Positions 43,561-52,784 are shown, counted from the first letter of the stretch. The stretch: 64,000 nucleotides of DNA from CAYNRA01 sp046296415 (GCA_046296415.1 JBKBLN010000002.1:744001-808000); one strand, 5' to 3'. Notes: generated by a model not told the origin, from the letters alone. Numbers and translations are program-made.

Positions 43561-46500
43561 ACACTAATTCCTTTTTCTCTTTCTTTTTGCGACTTGCTTT
43601 CTTCGTTTGGGCAAATACCACATACAAACCTGGAATAACCAATACACCCAATACAGTACCAAAGAACATCCCCCCTGCGGCGGCGGTACCGATGGTTTTA
43701 TTTCCGATGGCTCCAGCCCCCGAGGCGAAAATTAATGGGATCAATCCCGCGATAAAGGCGAAAGAGGTCATTAAAATAGGCCTAAAACGTGCCAATGCCC
43801 CACCAATGGCGGCCCGTAGGCGAGTTCGTCCCTGTTTTTGCTCGAGTATCGCAAATTCCACGATCAATATCGCATTCTTACCGAGTAAGCCAATCAACAT
43901 AACCATCGCTACCTGTGCGTAGATATTGTTTTCCAACCCCATGATCCACAGGAAAAACAGGGAACCAAAAATTCCAACTGGTAACGAAAGCAAAACAGGC
44001 AATGGAAGTAAGAAGCTCTCATACTGAGCCGCCAACAGGAGGTACACAAAAAGTAAACAAATCAAGAAAATGTAGATCACCTGATTACCCGAAAGTACCT
44101 CTTCCCGGGTCATGCCAGACCACTCATAGGTGTATCCACGAGGTAATGACGTTTTAGCGACCTCTTCGATAGCCCGTATCGCGTCTCCGGAGCTATACCC
44201 TGGAGCGGGTTCGCCATTGAGCATGGCAGACGTGTACATGTTGTATCGAGTGAGCTGCTCGGGACCATAGACACGAGAAATTTGACAAAATATAGAGTAG
44301 GGTACCATCTCCCCATCCTTATTTTTTACCCGTAGTTTCATGATATCCTCGGGTTTGGCCCGAAATTCAGGATTGGCTTGTACCATTACCTTGTACATTT
44401 GACCATAGCGAATGAAATTCGTGGCGTAGTAACTCCCGATCAGCGACTGTAAATTACTCATCGCTCGATCCACCGATATCCCCTTCTGTGCAGCTGCGGC
44501 TTGATCCATGGTGATCAGATATTGAGGGAAGTTGGGGTTAAATCCAGAGAAAACTTCCTTAATTTCGGGTCGTTTCCGAAGATCTTCCAAGAAAGCATTG
44601 GTTACTTCAGCTGTCTTTTGAAGATTTCCAGCCCCTGTTTTGTCCAAAATACGAACCTCAAATCCAGAGGCATTTCCAAATCCAGGAACGGCCGGGGGAG
44701 GGAAAAACTGGATATCAGCTCCTTTAATATGCTTAGTTCGTTCGTTGAGATCGGAAATCAAGTCAACTGCCGTCTTATCCCGAAGATCCCAGGGCTTTAG
44801 GTTGATTGTACTCATACCAAACGACGCACCTACCCCATCCGTCATCATCGAATATCCCGATAAACTCGAAATACTCTCTACCTCTTGAAGCTCTTGTGTT
44901 ACACGGTCTATTTCGTTCATGATCTCCTCAGTACGCTCCAAAGTAGCTCCAGAAGGCGTAGTCACGTTCGCGTAGATCGTACCTTGGTCCTCTGTTGGAA
45001 TAAAGGAGCTTGGCAATACACTACCTACTCCCCAAGTGGCAACACAGAACACAACCAAAGTTCCTAACGTGACCATCCGTCTCGAGGCAATCAATTGCAA
45101 AATACTTTTATAACGATCCGATAATCGATCATAAGCCAAATTGAAACGAGTGAAGAAACGCGTGAGTACCGTCTCTTTTTTCGGTTGTCCATGTGTATTT
45201 TTTAACATAATGGCACACAACGCGGGAGTCAGGGTTAAGGCATTGACACCCGAAATGACAATCGAAATGGCCATGGTGACCGAGAACTGACGATAGAACA
45301 CCCCCACCGGACCCGATAAGAAAGCTACCGGCACAAATACCGCCGACATCACCAACGTGATGGCCACAATAGCACCTGAAATTTCCTCCATAGCCTCCAT
45401 AGTGGCCTCCCGAGGTCCTAGATGATCCTCCTCCATTTTGGCATGAACCGCCTCCACGACCACAATCGCGTTATCCACCACAATCCCGATCGCCAATACC
45501 AAGGCAAAGAGCGTTAACAAGTTGATCGAGAAGCCAAATAATTGCATGAAAGCGAATGTTCCAACCAGCGAGACCGGAACGGCCAAAACAGGAATAAGTG
45601 TCGATCTAAAATCTTGAAGGAATAAAAAGACCACCAACGCAACCAGAATAAACGCTTCGATCAAGGTCTTCAATACTTCCTGAATCGAGGCATCCAAGAA
45701 CCGGGATACATCGTAGCTGATGGTGTACTTCATTCCCGGAGGGAACGTCGTTTCTTTGAGAAAATCCAACCGGTCTTTAATATTTTGAATTACCTCAGAA
45801 GCATTCGACCCAGGACGTTGCTTTAAAACGATGGCAGCGGATGGCTTTCCATTTTCCTTGGACAATACGTCGTAATCCAACGAACCAAATTCTACATCGG
45901 CTATGTCCTTCAACCGGAGCAATTCTCCGTTGTCTGCTATCTTAACGACGAGGTTTTGATATTGCTCTATTTCGGTCATTTTTCCTGTATACCGAAGTAC
46001 GTATTGGAGAGACTGAGCCTCACGACCCGAGCTTTCACCAATTTTCCCGGGAGCTGCCTCGACGTTTTGATCTCGAAGTGACTGGATGACATCCTCCGCC
46101 GATAAATTGTAGGCATCCATCCGATCCGGTTTTAGCCAAATACGCATGGCATATTCCCGAGAACCCATAATGTCCACAAATCCGACACCATCGATCCGCT
46201 TGAGTTCAGCTAATACGTTGATATCGGCGAAGTTGTAAATGAATTTTTCATCCAAGGAAGTATCGTCCGAGATCAGGTTGATGTACATCAGCATGGAGTT
46301 GACCTCTTTTTCGGTGGAAACCCCTGCTTTGATCACCTCCTCAGGCAATTCATCCAATACCGTTGATACCCGGTTTTGAACGTTCACGGCCGCTTGGTCA
46401 GGATCGGTTCCTACCTGAAAGTACACCTGAATGATGGAGGTGCCGTCGTTTCCTGAAACCGACTGCATGTACGTCATGCCCGGTACCCCGTTGATCGCTC

Positions 46501-46699
46501 GTTCAAGAGGTGTAACCACTGCTTTCGCACACACTTCTGCATTGGCTCCTGTATATTTGGTGATCACCGAAACGGCTGGGGGGGCAATGTCTGGGTATTG
46601 AGTGACTGGCAAACCCACCATAGCCAAAACCCCAAGAATGACAAAAAATAGCGAAATGACCAGTGAAAGAACGGGTCGATTAATGAATGTTTTGACCAT
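43547..46699 (-). CDS. RND efflux transporter (AcrB/HAE1 type)
   Basis: A 1050-residue inner-membrane proton-driven efflux pump. It has 12 membrane helices in the AcrB layout (first at 10-30, then blocks near 340-550 and 870-1030), and two large periplasmic loops. Family motifs include FINRPVLSLVISLFFVILG, GLPVTQYPDIAPPAV, GANAEVCAKAVVTPLE, the helix-4 ALVLAIGIVVDNAIVVVE with proton-relay Asp, and GLLGKNAILIVEFA. This is the hydrophobic/amphiphilic (HAE1) type, not the heavy-metal CusA type, so drugs or organics are the likely substrates despite the neighbouring copper-related genes. Confidence 0.95.
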   Translation of the reverse strand: MVKTFINRPVLSLVISLFFVILGVLAMVGLPVTQYPDIAPPAVSVITKYTGANAEVCAKAVVTPLERAINGVPGMTYMQSVSGNDGTSIIQVYFQVGTDPDQAAVNVQNRVSTVLDELPEEVIKAGVSTEKEVNSMLMYINLISDDTSLDEKFIYNFADINVLAELKRIDGVGFVDIMGSREYAMRIWLKPDRMDAYNLSAEDVIQSLRDQNVEAAPGKIGESSGREAQSLQYVLRYTGKMTEIEQYQNLVVKIADNGELLRLKDIADVEFGSLDYDVLSKENGKPSAAIVLKQRPGSNASEVIQNIKDRLDFLKETTFPPGMKYTISYDVSRFLDASIQEVLKTLIEAFILVALVVFLFLQDFRSTLIPVLAVPVSLVGTFAFMQLFGFSINLLTLFALVLAIGIVVDNAIVVVEAVHAKMEEDHLGPREATMEAMEEISGAIVAITLVMSAVFVPVAFLSGPVGVFYRQFSVTMAISIVISGVNALTLTPALCAIMLKNTHGQPKKETVLTRFFTRFNLAYDRLSDRYKSILQLIASRRMVTLGTLVVFCVATWGVGSVLPSSFIPTEDQGTIYANVTTPSGATLERTEEIMNEIDRVTQELQEVESISSLSGYSMMTDGVGASFGMSTINLKPWDLRDKTAVDLISDLNERTKHIKGADIQFFPPPAVPGFGNASGFEVRILDKTGAGNLQKTAEVTNAFLEDLRKRPEIKEVFSGFNPNFPQYLITMDQAAAAQKGISVDRAMSNLQSLIGSYYATNFIRYGQMYKVMVQANPEFRAKPEDIMKLRVKNKDGEMVPYSIFCQISRVYGPEQLTRYNMYTSAMLNGEPAPGYSSGDAIRAIEEVAKTSLPRGYTYEWSGMTREEVLSGNQVIYIFLICLLFVYLLLAAQYESFLLPLPVLLSLPVGIFGSLFFLWIMGLENNIYAQVAMVMLIGLLGKNAILIVEFAILEQKQGRTRLRAAIGGALARFRPILMTSFAFIAGLIPLIFASGAGAIGNKTIGTAAAGGMFFGTVLGVLVIPGLYVVFAQTKKASRKKKEKKELVYEEI

Positions 46700-46703
46700 A
46701 AAG

Positions 46704-47834
46704 TTAAGATTTTGAAATCAGTCGAGCCATCAGCGTTCGCATGGCCACAAACTGGGGTTTAATCGTTTGTCCTTCGCGTAATTCTTGTAGTCCCTCGACC
46801 ACTACCTGATCTTGAGGGGTTACACCCTGTGAAATCACGAAATAATGAGGAAGACGCTGGCTAATCTGCACTTCTTGTGCTTTAATTTTTTTGTTGGCAT
46901 CCACAGTGTACACATAAACCCGATCTTGAATTTCAAAGGTCGCCTTCTGAGGGATCAAAATCGCTCTATTCAGCTGTCGCTTGATCAAAACCCGACCACT
47001 AGCTCCATGCTTTAACACCCGCTGAGGATTGGGGAATTTTGCCCGAAAAGCAATATTTCCCGTAGATGAGGAAATCTCGCCCTCGGTTGTTTCGATAAAT
47101 CCTTTAAAAGGGTGGATCGTACTATTGGCTAGCTTTAATTGAACATCCCGACCTGTACCGGGTGTAGCCTGTTGTGATGTCGCGAAATTGAGGTATTCCC
47201 GTTCAGAAACATCAAAATAGGCATATACCTCTTCATTTTGAGATAAGGTCGTAAGCAAAGTTTTTTCCTCTAACAACGACCCTATTTTGTTGGGAATCCG
47301 ATTGACTATCCCACTAAAAGGTGCCCGAATCTCCAAATAGGACGCCTTCACCTTCGCATTGGCTTCCTCGGCCTGAGCCTCCTCTACCCGCGCTCGAGCA
47401 ATAGCTACTTTATTTTTTGCCAACTCAAATTCGGTGCTAGATACAACGCCTTTGTCAACCAGCTGTTTGACATTCCGAAGGTCCAACTCAGCTGCATATA
47501 CCTCCGCTTTGGCACTTTTTAAGATGGCAGATGCCTTGGCCACCTGCCCCGCCAGCTCAGGATTACCCACCACGAACATGAGCTGACCTTGTTTCACGTT
47601 GCGGCCTTCATCCACCAAAACTTTTTCAAGGTATCCATCGATGCGAGATCGAATTTCGACATTTCGGATGGCATGAATTTCAGCCACATAATCGGTGGTC
47701 ATGGTTGTATCAACCAAGATGGGTGAGGTCGTTGGATAGGAAGATACCTCGTTTGTATTTTCTTCAGAAGTATTTTTACACGAGAGACTTAACCACACAA
47801 AGGCGGTTAACCCCCACAGGGAGATTGATTTCAT
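46704..47834 (-). CDS. RND efflux periplasmic adaptor (AcrA/MexA type)
   Basis: A 376-residue periplasmic adaptor lipoprotein (lipobox SLSC at about 16-19). Barrel-sandwich halves are visible as VEIRSRIDGYLEKVLVDEGRNVKQGQLMF split and YLEIRAPFSGIVNRIPNKIGSLL; an alpha-hairpin lies between (SAILKSAKAEVYAAELDL, VAIARARVEEAQAEEA). The beta-barrel and membrane-proximal domains follow (EVYAYFDVSEREYL, QVVVEGLQELREGQTIKP). It is first gene of the three-gene pump operon, ending 4 bases before the RND gene. Confidence 0.95.
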   Translation of the reverse strand: MKSISLWGLTAFVWLSLSCKNTSEENTNEVSSYPTTSPILVDTTMTTDYVAEIHAIRNVEIRSRIDGYLEKVLVDEGRNVKQGQLMFVVGNPELAGQVAKASAILKSAKAEVYAAELDLRNVKQLVDKGVVSSTEFELAKNKVAIARARVEEAQAEEANAKVKASYLEIRAPFSGIVNRIPNKIGSLLEEKTLLTTLSQNEEVYAYFDVSEREYLNFATSQQATPGTGRDVQLKLANSTIHPFKGFIETTEGEISSSTGNIAFRAKFPNPQRVLKHGASGRVLIKRQLNRAILIPQKATFEIQDRVYVYTVDANKKIKAQEVQISQRLPHYFVISQGVTPQDQVVVEGLQELREGQTIKPQFVAMRTLMARLISKS

Positions 47835-47879
47835 AAAACGTATGGATTATTTAAAAAGGATATTGACCGAAGGCAGGGA

Positions 47880-48206
47880 TTAGGCTTCGGGAGGAGGATA
47901 ATTCAAACCAAGGGGCGATCCCAAAGGAAACGTTTGAAAAGCAGGATGGATGGGCTCATGTACGTCCAATAACCAAACAGGAGAAGACATCATGAGACCC
48001 TTGGATAAATTCGTAGGATCCAGTTCGATGACCGGATCAAACTTAACCTCATGTGCGTCTTCAGTTTCTATCTTTTCACACGAACAAGTTTCCTCCTGTA
48101 CCCCGGACTCCCAACAGGTCAGCAAAGCTGATCCCGACAAACACGCCATCAAAACGGCAGTCAGAATCAATCGCAAGCCAACTTGTATGTTTTTCCAAAG
48201 AAACAT
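47880..48206 (-). CDS. Small Cys-containing exported or membrane protein of unknown function
   Basis: A 108-residue protein. Start ATG 48206 (MFLWKNIQVG); the longer frame to 48212 starts with TTG. It has one hydrophobic segment (LRLILTAVLMACLSGSALL), a short Cys-rich stretch (TCWESGVQEETCSCE), then an acidic and Pro-rich tail ending in PPPEA. It lies 45 bases upstream of the efflux adaptor on the same strand and may be its first operon gene. The Cys residues suggest metal or redox function, not more. Confidence 0.6.
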   Translation of the reverse strand: MFLWKNIQVGLRLILTAVLMACLSGSALLTCWESGVQEETCSCEKIETEDAHEVKFDPVIELDPTNLSKGLMMSSPVWLLDVHEPIHPAFQTFPLGSPLGLNYPPPEA

Positions 48207-48357
48207 GATCAACGGAATGTTTTCTTAAATTTAACCCAAAAAAACCTCTTTTCGGCCTTAAAAAGGAAACAAAGAAGTAAAAAACGACCAAAACAAGGAT
48301 TTAGGATACCAACAAATTTGAAGCACAGGATGTTCACCACACATGGATAAAAACAAT

Positions 48358-48383
48358 GAAAGCCCTCATTTCTGAGGGCTTTC
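48358..48383 (-). terminator. Hairpin after the globin gene
   Basis: GAAAGCCCTCA pairs with TGAGGGCTTTC around a 4-base loop, 25 bases past the stop on the minus strand. The following T run is short. Confidence 0.7.
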
Positions 48384-48407
48384 TGCTTATTCTTCAATGA
48401 TTCCTTC

Positions 48408-48875
48408 TTATTGTCCTACTACCTGAGGCTGTAAGCTTCCGATAACCGACATTAACTCCCCTTTTTCTTGCGCAGGCACATTAAATTTATCTAATGCGTC
48501 TGAAAGGTTCTTGGCCAAAGAGTTGAACTCATTCACCGTGATGTTCATTCCTCTGTGCGCTGTTACCATGTCCTTTCCACGGTATTTTTGAGGACCACCA
48601 GAGGCCTCCCCAATCTGATCAATCAAATTTGCTCGCAAAGAAATCAACCGAGGTGAATTAGCCCCCAACCGGCCTACTTCCTCCAATAAGGGTTGGAACG
48701 TACGAACCATGTCGGGATTGGACGCCACATTAGCGATAAATTGATCCACCACCAAGGTGATTGCCTCCACTCCACCCAAGCGCTCATACAGCGTAGGTGC
48801 CATTTCCTCTTCTTTCTGGCAGCTCGACAACGATAGTGTCATGCCCATCAATGCAATTGCAACGAAACGTTTCAT
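48408..48875 (-). CDS. Group 1 truncated haemoglobin lipoprotein
   Basis: A 155-residue protein: lipoprotein signal (MKRFVAIALMGMTLSLSSC) then a truncated globin fold. TLYERLGG at the start of the domain, GGPQKYRGKDM and AHRGMNIT with the proximal His, and a final helix are all features of group 1 (TrHbN) globins. Such globins bind O2 or NO; the lipid anchor places it at a membrane facing the periplasm, which is unusual for the family. It lies just downstream of a small membrane-anchored gene on the same strand. Confidence 0.9.
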   Translation of the reverse strand: MKRFVAIALMGMTLSLSSCQKEEEMAPTLYERLGGVEAITLVVDQFIANVASNPDMVRTFQPLLEEVGRLGANSPRLISLRANLIDQIGEASGGPQKYRGKDMVTAHRGMNITVNEFNSLAKNLSDALDKFNVPAQEKGELMSVIGSLQPQVVGQ

Positions 48876-48897
48876 GTGATTTTTGTTTTGGGTTTAT

Positions 48898-49320
48898 TTA
48901 ACGAAAATTGAATGCGTAGGTAATTTTTTGGAATGCCTGAATGTATTCCATCGGTACAGGACATTGAGGGGTGTTGGGATCTGCTGCCGCAAAGGTGGTA
49001 GGCTTGAACGCATACCCTTGGGTTTGTAAAGCGCTTAACAGATTTTGACCTGCCGTTTCGTTGGGATCAATGGAAATGGCCAATTGCTGATCTGCCGCTT
49101 GCCCTCCAACGGCCCGAACGCCAGGTTGCTCCGACAACCAAGTTTGAACTTGCTCGAATTGAAGAGAATCAATCGGCTGCGCCGCCGACAATATCACGAG
49201 AGACATAGGAGGCACATCCGCTGACAAGGGCTTTTCCTCCCAATTGGCATACACAAGAAAAGCTAAAAATAGGCCCCCTAACGAAACAGAGAGCACCTTG
49301 GCTACTTTTTTTACATTCAT
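48898..49320 (-). CDS. Membrane-anchored small protein, HMA-like domain possible
   Basis: A 140-residue protein with an N-terminal anchor (VLSVSLGGLFLAFLVYA) and a periplasmic domain. The segment SLQFEQVQTWLSEQPGVRAVGG ... QLAISIDPNETAGQNLLSALQTQGY has the beta-alpha-beta rhythm of a ferredoxin-like heavy-metal-associated fold, but without the CxxC. The C-terminus has one Cys (PQCPVPMEYIQAFQ). It starts the two-gene unit with the globin, 22 bases apart. Function unknown. Confidence 0.6.
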   Translation of the reverse strand: MNVKKVAKVLSVSLGGLFLAFLVYANWEEKPLSADVPPMSLVILSAAQPIDSLQFEQVQTWLSEQPGVRAVGGQAADQQLAISIDPNETAGQNLLSALQTQGYAFKPTTFAAADPNTPQCPVPMEYIQAFQKITYAFNFR

Positions 49321-49384
49321 CGGTACAGGTTGTTTTGGGATTTCCTGTACCTACGTCAAGGGGCGAAAAAAAGATGAAAACTTT

Positions 49385-49891
49385 TTATTTTTTTTTGAAT
49401 AAGGGCACCGTACTACATGGCTCACCAAACATCAAGCTTTTGACCAAAGGCTGGAGTCGTCTCGTAATTTCCCCGTACACACTAGAAGGAATGGCAATAT
49501 CCCCACAACCTTTCACCACCACCCGCTGGCCCTCGTAAGGAGAAAAGTCGTGGCGATCAAACGCTTGCTGGAACAAAGCAAACTCCAGTTCATCGGGTGA
49601 TCCGACATGAACATATGACGCATGCGGAGCCATTTGAAGTACCAGAAGCATGTAGGCCCATTGCGGAATAATGGCATCAGCTGAGCAATGGATCGAAATG
49701 AATTTTCCTTGAAAAACCGAGGTATCTTGTGATTTTAATGCTTCACGTAAATCTTTTTCCCGCAAGATCAGACCCATATACAAATGGTCAGCCAGGTCAT
49801 AAGTCATTCGCTCTCCTGGGGTATAAAACTCGGCCAAATCAAGTGTAATCAATCCACTCAGGGCTACTTTATTGATGATCTCCTCGCTCAT
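49385..49891 (-). CDS. DUF2480-family protein
   Basis: A 168-residue cytosolic protein that I recognise as the Bacteroidota DUF2480 family: NKVALSGLITLDL, LILREKDLREAL, SIHCSADAIIPQWAYMLL, VVVKGCGDIAIPSSVY and the C-terminal SLMFGEPCSTVPLFKKK. The conserved Cys residues may bind metal. It overlaps the MazG start region by 4 bases (ATGA), so the two are co-translated. Function unknown. Confidence 0.88.
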   Translation of the reverse strand: MSEEIINKVALSGLITLDLAEFYTPGERMTYDLADHLYMGLILREKDLREALKSQDTSVFQGKFISIHCSADAIIPQWAYMLLVLQMAPHASYVHVGSPDELEFALFQQAFDRHDFSPYEGQRVVVKGCGDIAIPSSVYGEITRRLQPLVKSLMFGEPCSTVPLFKKK

Positions 49892-50217
49892 GATGTCAAT
49901 TTTGGATTATCTCGGTGTCGATGTAAATCACGGTCCGTTTTTTTCGCTAGATTTTTTTCTAAGGCTTCGGTTAGATTAATGCCGGTTTGATTCGCCAAGC
50001 AGATCAAGACAAATAAAACATCGGCCAATTCATCCCCCAAGTCCTTTCCTCGATCGGATTCTTTTTCGGATTGTTCACCGTACCGTCGTGCCATGATCCG
50101 CGCGACCTCCCCTACCTCTTCCATTAATATGGCAGTATTGGTCAACTCATTAAAATACCGAACACCAATGGTTTGAATCCAGGTGTCCACTTGTTTTTGG
50201 GCTTCTTCTAATGTCAT
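49888..50217 (-). CDS. MazG-like nucleotide pyrophosphohydrolase
   Basis: A 109-residue all-helical NTP pyrophosphohydrolase. EEVGEVARIMARRYGE and DLGDELADVLFVLICLAN carry the ExxE...ExxD metal-binding pattern of MazG/dUTPase-like enzymes, which remove aberrant or surplus nucleotides. Length fits the short single-domain type. Its ATG lies immediately after the T run of the upstream gene's terminator. Confidence 0.9.
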   Translation of the reverse strand: MTLEEAQKQVDTWIQTIGVRYFNELTNTAILMEEVGEVARIMARRYGEQSEKESDRGKDLGDELADVLFVLICLANQTGINLTEALEKNLAKKTDRDLHRHRDNPKLTS

Positions 50218-50218
50218 A

Positions 50219-50254
50219 AAAAAACGGCCTTTGTTATAAAAACAAGGCCGTTTT
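50219..50254 (-). terminator. Terminator of the AIM24-type gene
   Basis: AAAACGGCCTT pairs with AAGGCCGTTTT (11 bp, with a further ACAA/TTGT extension and a bulge). On the minus strand it follows the AIM24-type stop and runs into T7, which abuts the MazG start codon. Confidence 0.8.
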
Positions 50255-50271
50255 GAATTAGTTCAATGGGA

Positions 50272-51048
50272 TTATTCAAAAATATTTCCGAGCCCTCCCA
50301 AAACCGATCCACTTTCTTTGGAAGCATTGCCCCCCATTGGAGAAAGCCGTTGAATAAGCTTGGAAATCGGCATCGACTGGATCCATACTTTTCCGGTTCC
50401 TCGTAAGGTAGCTAAGAAAAGTCCTTCACCACCAAAGACCATGGATTTCAAAGAACCTGAACGTTCGATATCAAAACTAATTTGAGGTTCAAACGCCACG
50501 ACACAACCCGTATCCACTCGCAGGGTTTCATTGTTTAATTGCCGTTCTACTACAACCCCACCGGAGTGAATAAAGGCTTTGCCATCACCTTGAATTTTCT
50601 GAAGGATGAATCCTTCGCCACCAAAAAAGCCTGCGCCCATTCGCTGGTTAAAGTGAATGGACATTTTTGTGCCGAGGGCTGCACACAAAAAGGCATCTTT
50701 CTGGACGATCAAGGTATTTTGGTAAATTTGGCCCAATTCAACCGGGATGATTGTTCCTGGGTACGGAGCCGCAAAGGCAACCTTCCGTTTCCCATAGCCA
50801 CGATTAGTAAAGTGGGTCATGAACAAAGATTCACCTGTCAGCACCCGAGTGCCGGCAGAGAATAACTTACCCAAAATACTTTGGTTGGCTTCAGTCCCAT
50901 CCCCCATTTTCGTTTCAAAAACGATTCCCTCTTCCATGTATAACATAGATCCTGCCTCGGCGATGACGGTTTCGTTGGGATCTAGTTCAACTTCTACAAT
51001 CTGGATGTCCTCTCCAATAATCTTGTAATCAATTTCGTGACTGCGCAT
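50272..51048 (-). CDS. AIM24/TIGR00266-family protein
   Basis: A 258-residue beta-rich protein of the AIM24 (TIGR00266) family. The N-terminal HEIDYKIIGEDIQIVEVELDPNETVIAE region is typical, followed by GSMLYMEEGI, AGTRVLTGESLFMTHFTN, GGEGFILQKIQGDG and GSLKSMVFGGEGLFLA, which are family hallmarks. No signal peptide. Function is not established in bacteria. It is 3 bases downstream of a small conserved gene in the same operon. Confidence 0.9.
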   Translation of the reverse strand: MRSHEIDYKIIGEDIQIVEVELDPNETVIAEAGSMLYMEEGIVFETKMGDGTEANQSILGKLFSAGTRVLTGESLFMTHFTNRGYGKRKVAFAAPYPGTIIPVELGQIYQNTLIVQKDAFLCAALGTKMSIHFNQRMGAGFFGGEGFILQKIQGDGKAFIHSGGVVVERQLNNETLRVDTGCVVAFEPQISFDIERSGSLKSMVFGGEGLFLATLRGTGKVWIQSMPISKLIQRLSPMGGNASKESGSVLGGLGNIFE

Positions 51049-51051
51049 GGT

Positions 51052-51255
51052 TTATGATTCTGTTTCAGTTTCTTCTTCTGTTTCCTCTCCTTCTTTTCCT
51101 AAATGACGTAATTTTTTATCGTCCACCTTCTCATTTAAAAATGAATTTAGTTTATCGATATCATACGACATTTGAATCTCCCCAAAGGAATTAATTTCGA
51201 TATCAAATCCATCGAGATCTTTATGCACTCGTGGTTTTTCGGAGTTTTTTGCCAT
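51052..51255 (-). CDS. Small conserved acidic protein
   Basis: A 67-residue acidic protein (SYDIDKLNSFLNEKVDDKKL and a Glu-rich tail EGEETEEETETES). No signal or motif. It precedes the AIM24-type gene by 3 bases and is most likely co-expressed. Short proteins like this are common in the phylum; function unknown. Confidence 0.65.
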   Translation of the reverse strand: MAKNSEKPRVHKDLDGFDIEINSFGEIQMSYDIDKLNSFLNEKVDDKKLRHLGKEGEETEEETETES

Positions 51256-51366
51256 AATTTACTGGGCGATTATTTTACAAAACGAAGATATTCATTTCCG
51301 TTCGCTCAACCAAAACGGTTGGGTTAAATGGTGATTTCGACAGGAGAATGGGCTGAAAAACGGATA

Positions 51367-51750
51367 TCAAAGTTCATACAATTCAATAGGTAGATGATCT
51401 GGATCCTCCAAAAAAGTAAATCGCTTTCCTGTATGGGGATCCACCCGGATGGGTTCGCAAGGAACCCCTAAAGCCTCTATGCGCTTCACGGCCTCCTCTA
51501 TTTGGTTTACCGTAAAAGCCAAGTGCCGTAAACCGAGCGCCTCTGGCCTAGAAGGACGTGCAGGTGGCGAGGGGAATGAAAACAATTCAATAACATAGGT
51601 TCCATTCAATGCCAGGTCAATTTTATAAGAATCCCGCTCGGCTCGGTAAATTTCCTGTTGGATAGTCAATCCCAACACATGCGTGTAAAAATGTTTGGAT
51701 CTTTGAATATCGGAACAAATAATGGCGATGTGGTGAACTGCTTTTAACAT
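51367..51750 (-). CDS. VOC-family protein (YaeR/GloA2-like)
   Basis: A 127-residue member of the glyoxalase/bleomycin-resistance (VOC) superfamily. Start ATG 51750 (MLKAVHHIAIICSD), which matches the family start; the longer frame to 51789 is unlikely. Metal-site residues: His in VHHIAII, Glu in TYVIELFSFP, His in LRHLAFTV, Glu in LPIELYEL. This matches the YaeR (GloA2) subgroup. The substrate is unknown. Confidence 0.88.
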   Translation of the reverse strand: MLKAVHHIAIICSDIQRSKHFYTHVLGLTIQQEIYRAERDSYKIDLALNGTYVIELFSFPSPPARPSRPEALGLRHLAFTVNQIEEAVKRIEALGVPCEPIRVDPHTGKRFTFLEDPDHLPIELYEL

Positions 51751-51806
51751 AGCATAACTAATGAAAGTAAAAAAGACTGCTTTTTTCAAAGCAGTCTAAA
51801 AAGAAA

Positions 51807-52784
51807 TTACCGGGTAATCCAACTGAACTCATACTCCAGCTCTGGCACCTTGGTGCGTTCAGCCACTCGTTTCAATCGGGTCGGCAGTGCGACCAAATAA
51901 TCTCGGGCTTTTTCGGCGGTCTCGTTTAATCCTCGAATGTTTTCTATTTTCCACTCTTCCAGAAGATCTTCCAAAATTTGAATGTAATCGAGGGTAGTAT
52001 AAACACCCAAACGCTGGGCAGCATCCGAGAAATGAGAAAACGTTTGTCCCATTTTTACACCGGTTTCCCGAAGGAAGTGCGCCGGCATGACGATTTTCTT
52101 TTTCATCATATCCTCCAAGGCTAACATCATTTCAGACGGATCCACTTCAAAAATATGGGAAACAAAGGTTTTGTAGGCCTTGGCGTGGCGCATTTCGTCG
52201 GCTGCAATCAATCCACAAATCTTGGACAAATGGGTATTGCCAAATTGTTTCGACAAGGTAGCCGTACGACGGTGCGATAAGTTGGTAGCCAATTCTTGAA
52301 AAGAGGTGTAGACAAAGTTTCGGTAAGGGTCAGTACCCGTCCCGATGTCAAATCCATCGGCAATTAAATACTGGGTGGAAGTTTCCATCGCCCGCATGTT
52401 GATTCGGCCCGACAGATACAAATACTTGTTCAGTAAGTCCCCATGCCGATTCTCCTCGGCTGTCCACCACCGAACCCACTTGCTCCAGCCGGCTGTTTCT
52501 TGCTGATTCACGCCCTCCACACCCATCAACCACGACTCGTAGGTGGGCAAAGCCTCTTCTGTAATGGTATCTCCGACCAAAACCGCCATATAATCATAAG
52601 GAAGCTCGCGACAAGATTCTTGTAATAATTTGACCTCCTGAAAGAAGTTTTCGGAAGTTGCATCCGGCAAAAGATCCGCCGGCTGCCAATTGGTATCGAT
52701 GGGCTTCAAAAATTCATCAACAAAAGAATCAATCTTTTCTCCAATGAATTTCATCACCTCAATCCGTGAGGAAGGTAAGAACAT
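51807..52784 (-). CDS. Acyl-ACP desaturase (ferritin-like di-iron)
   Basis: A 325-residue soluble di-iron desaturase introducing a double bond into acyl-ACP. Di-iron motifs EENRHG and DEMRHAKAY are clear, plus the other helices with Glu (SFQELATNLSHRR). The N-terminus SRIEVMKFIGEKIDSFV fits the family, so the first ATG is kept. In this phylum such enzymes make monounsaturated membrane fatty acids. Divergent from a PlsC-type acyltransferase, so membrane lipid synthesis is a shared theme. Confidence 0.94.
   Translation of the reverse strand: MFLPSSRIEVMKFIGEKIDSFVDEFLKPIDTNWQPADLLPDATSENFFQEVKLLQESCRELPYDYMAVLVGDTITEEALPTYESWLMGVEGVNQQETAGWSKWVRWWTAEENRHGDLLNKYLYLSGRINMRAMETSTQYLIADGFDIGTGTDPYRNFVYTSFQELATNLSHRRTATLSKQFGNTHLSKICGLIAADEMRHAKAYKTFVSHIFEVDPSEMMLALEDMMKKKIVMPAHFLRETGVKMGQTFSHFSDAAQRLGVYTTLDYIQILEDLLEEWKIENIRGLNETAEKARDYLVALPTRLKRVAERTKVPELEYEFSWITR

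Noticed and set aside
43461..43922. Plus-strand frame opposite the TolC/RND junction
   Set aside because: Shadow of two certain genes; composition is not protein-like.
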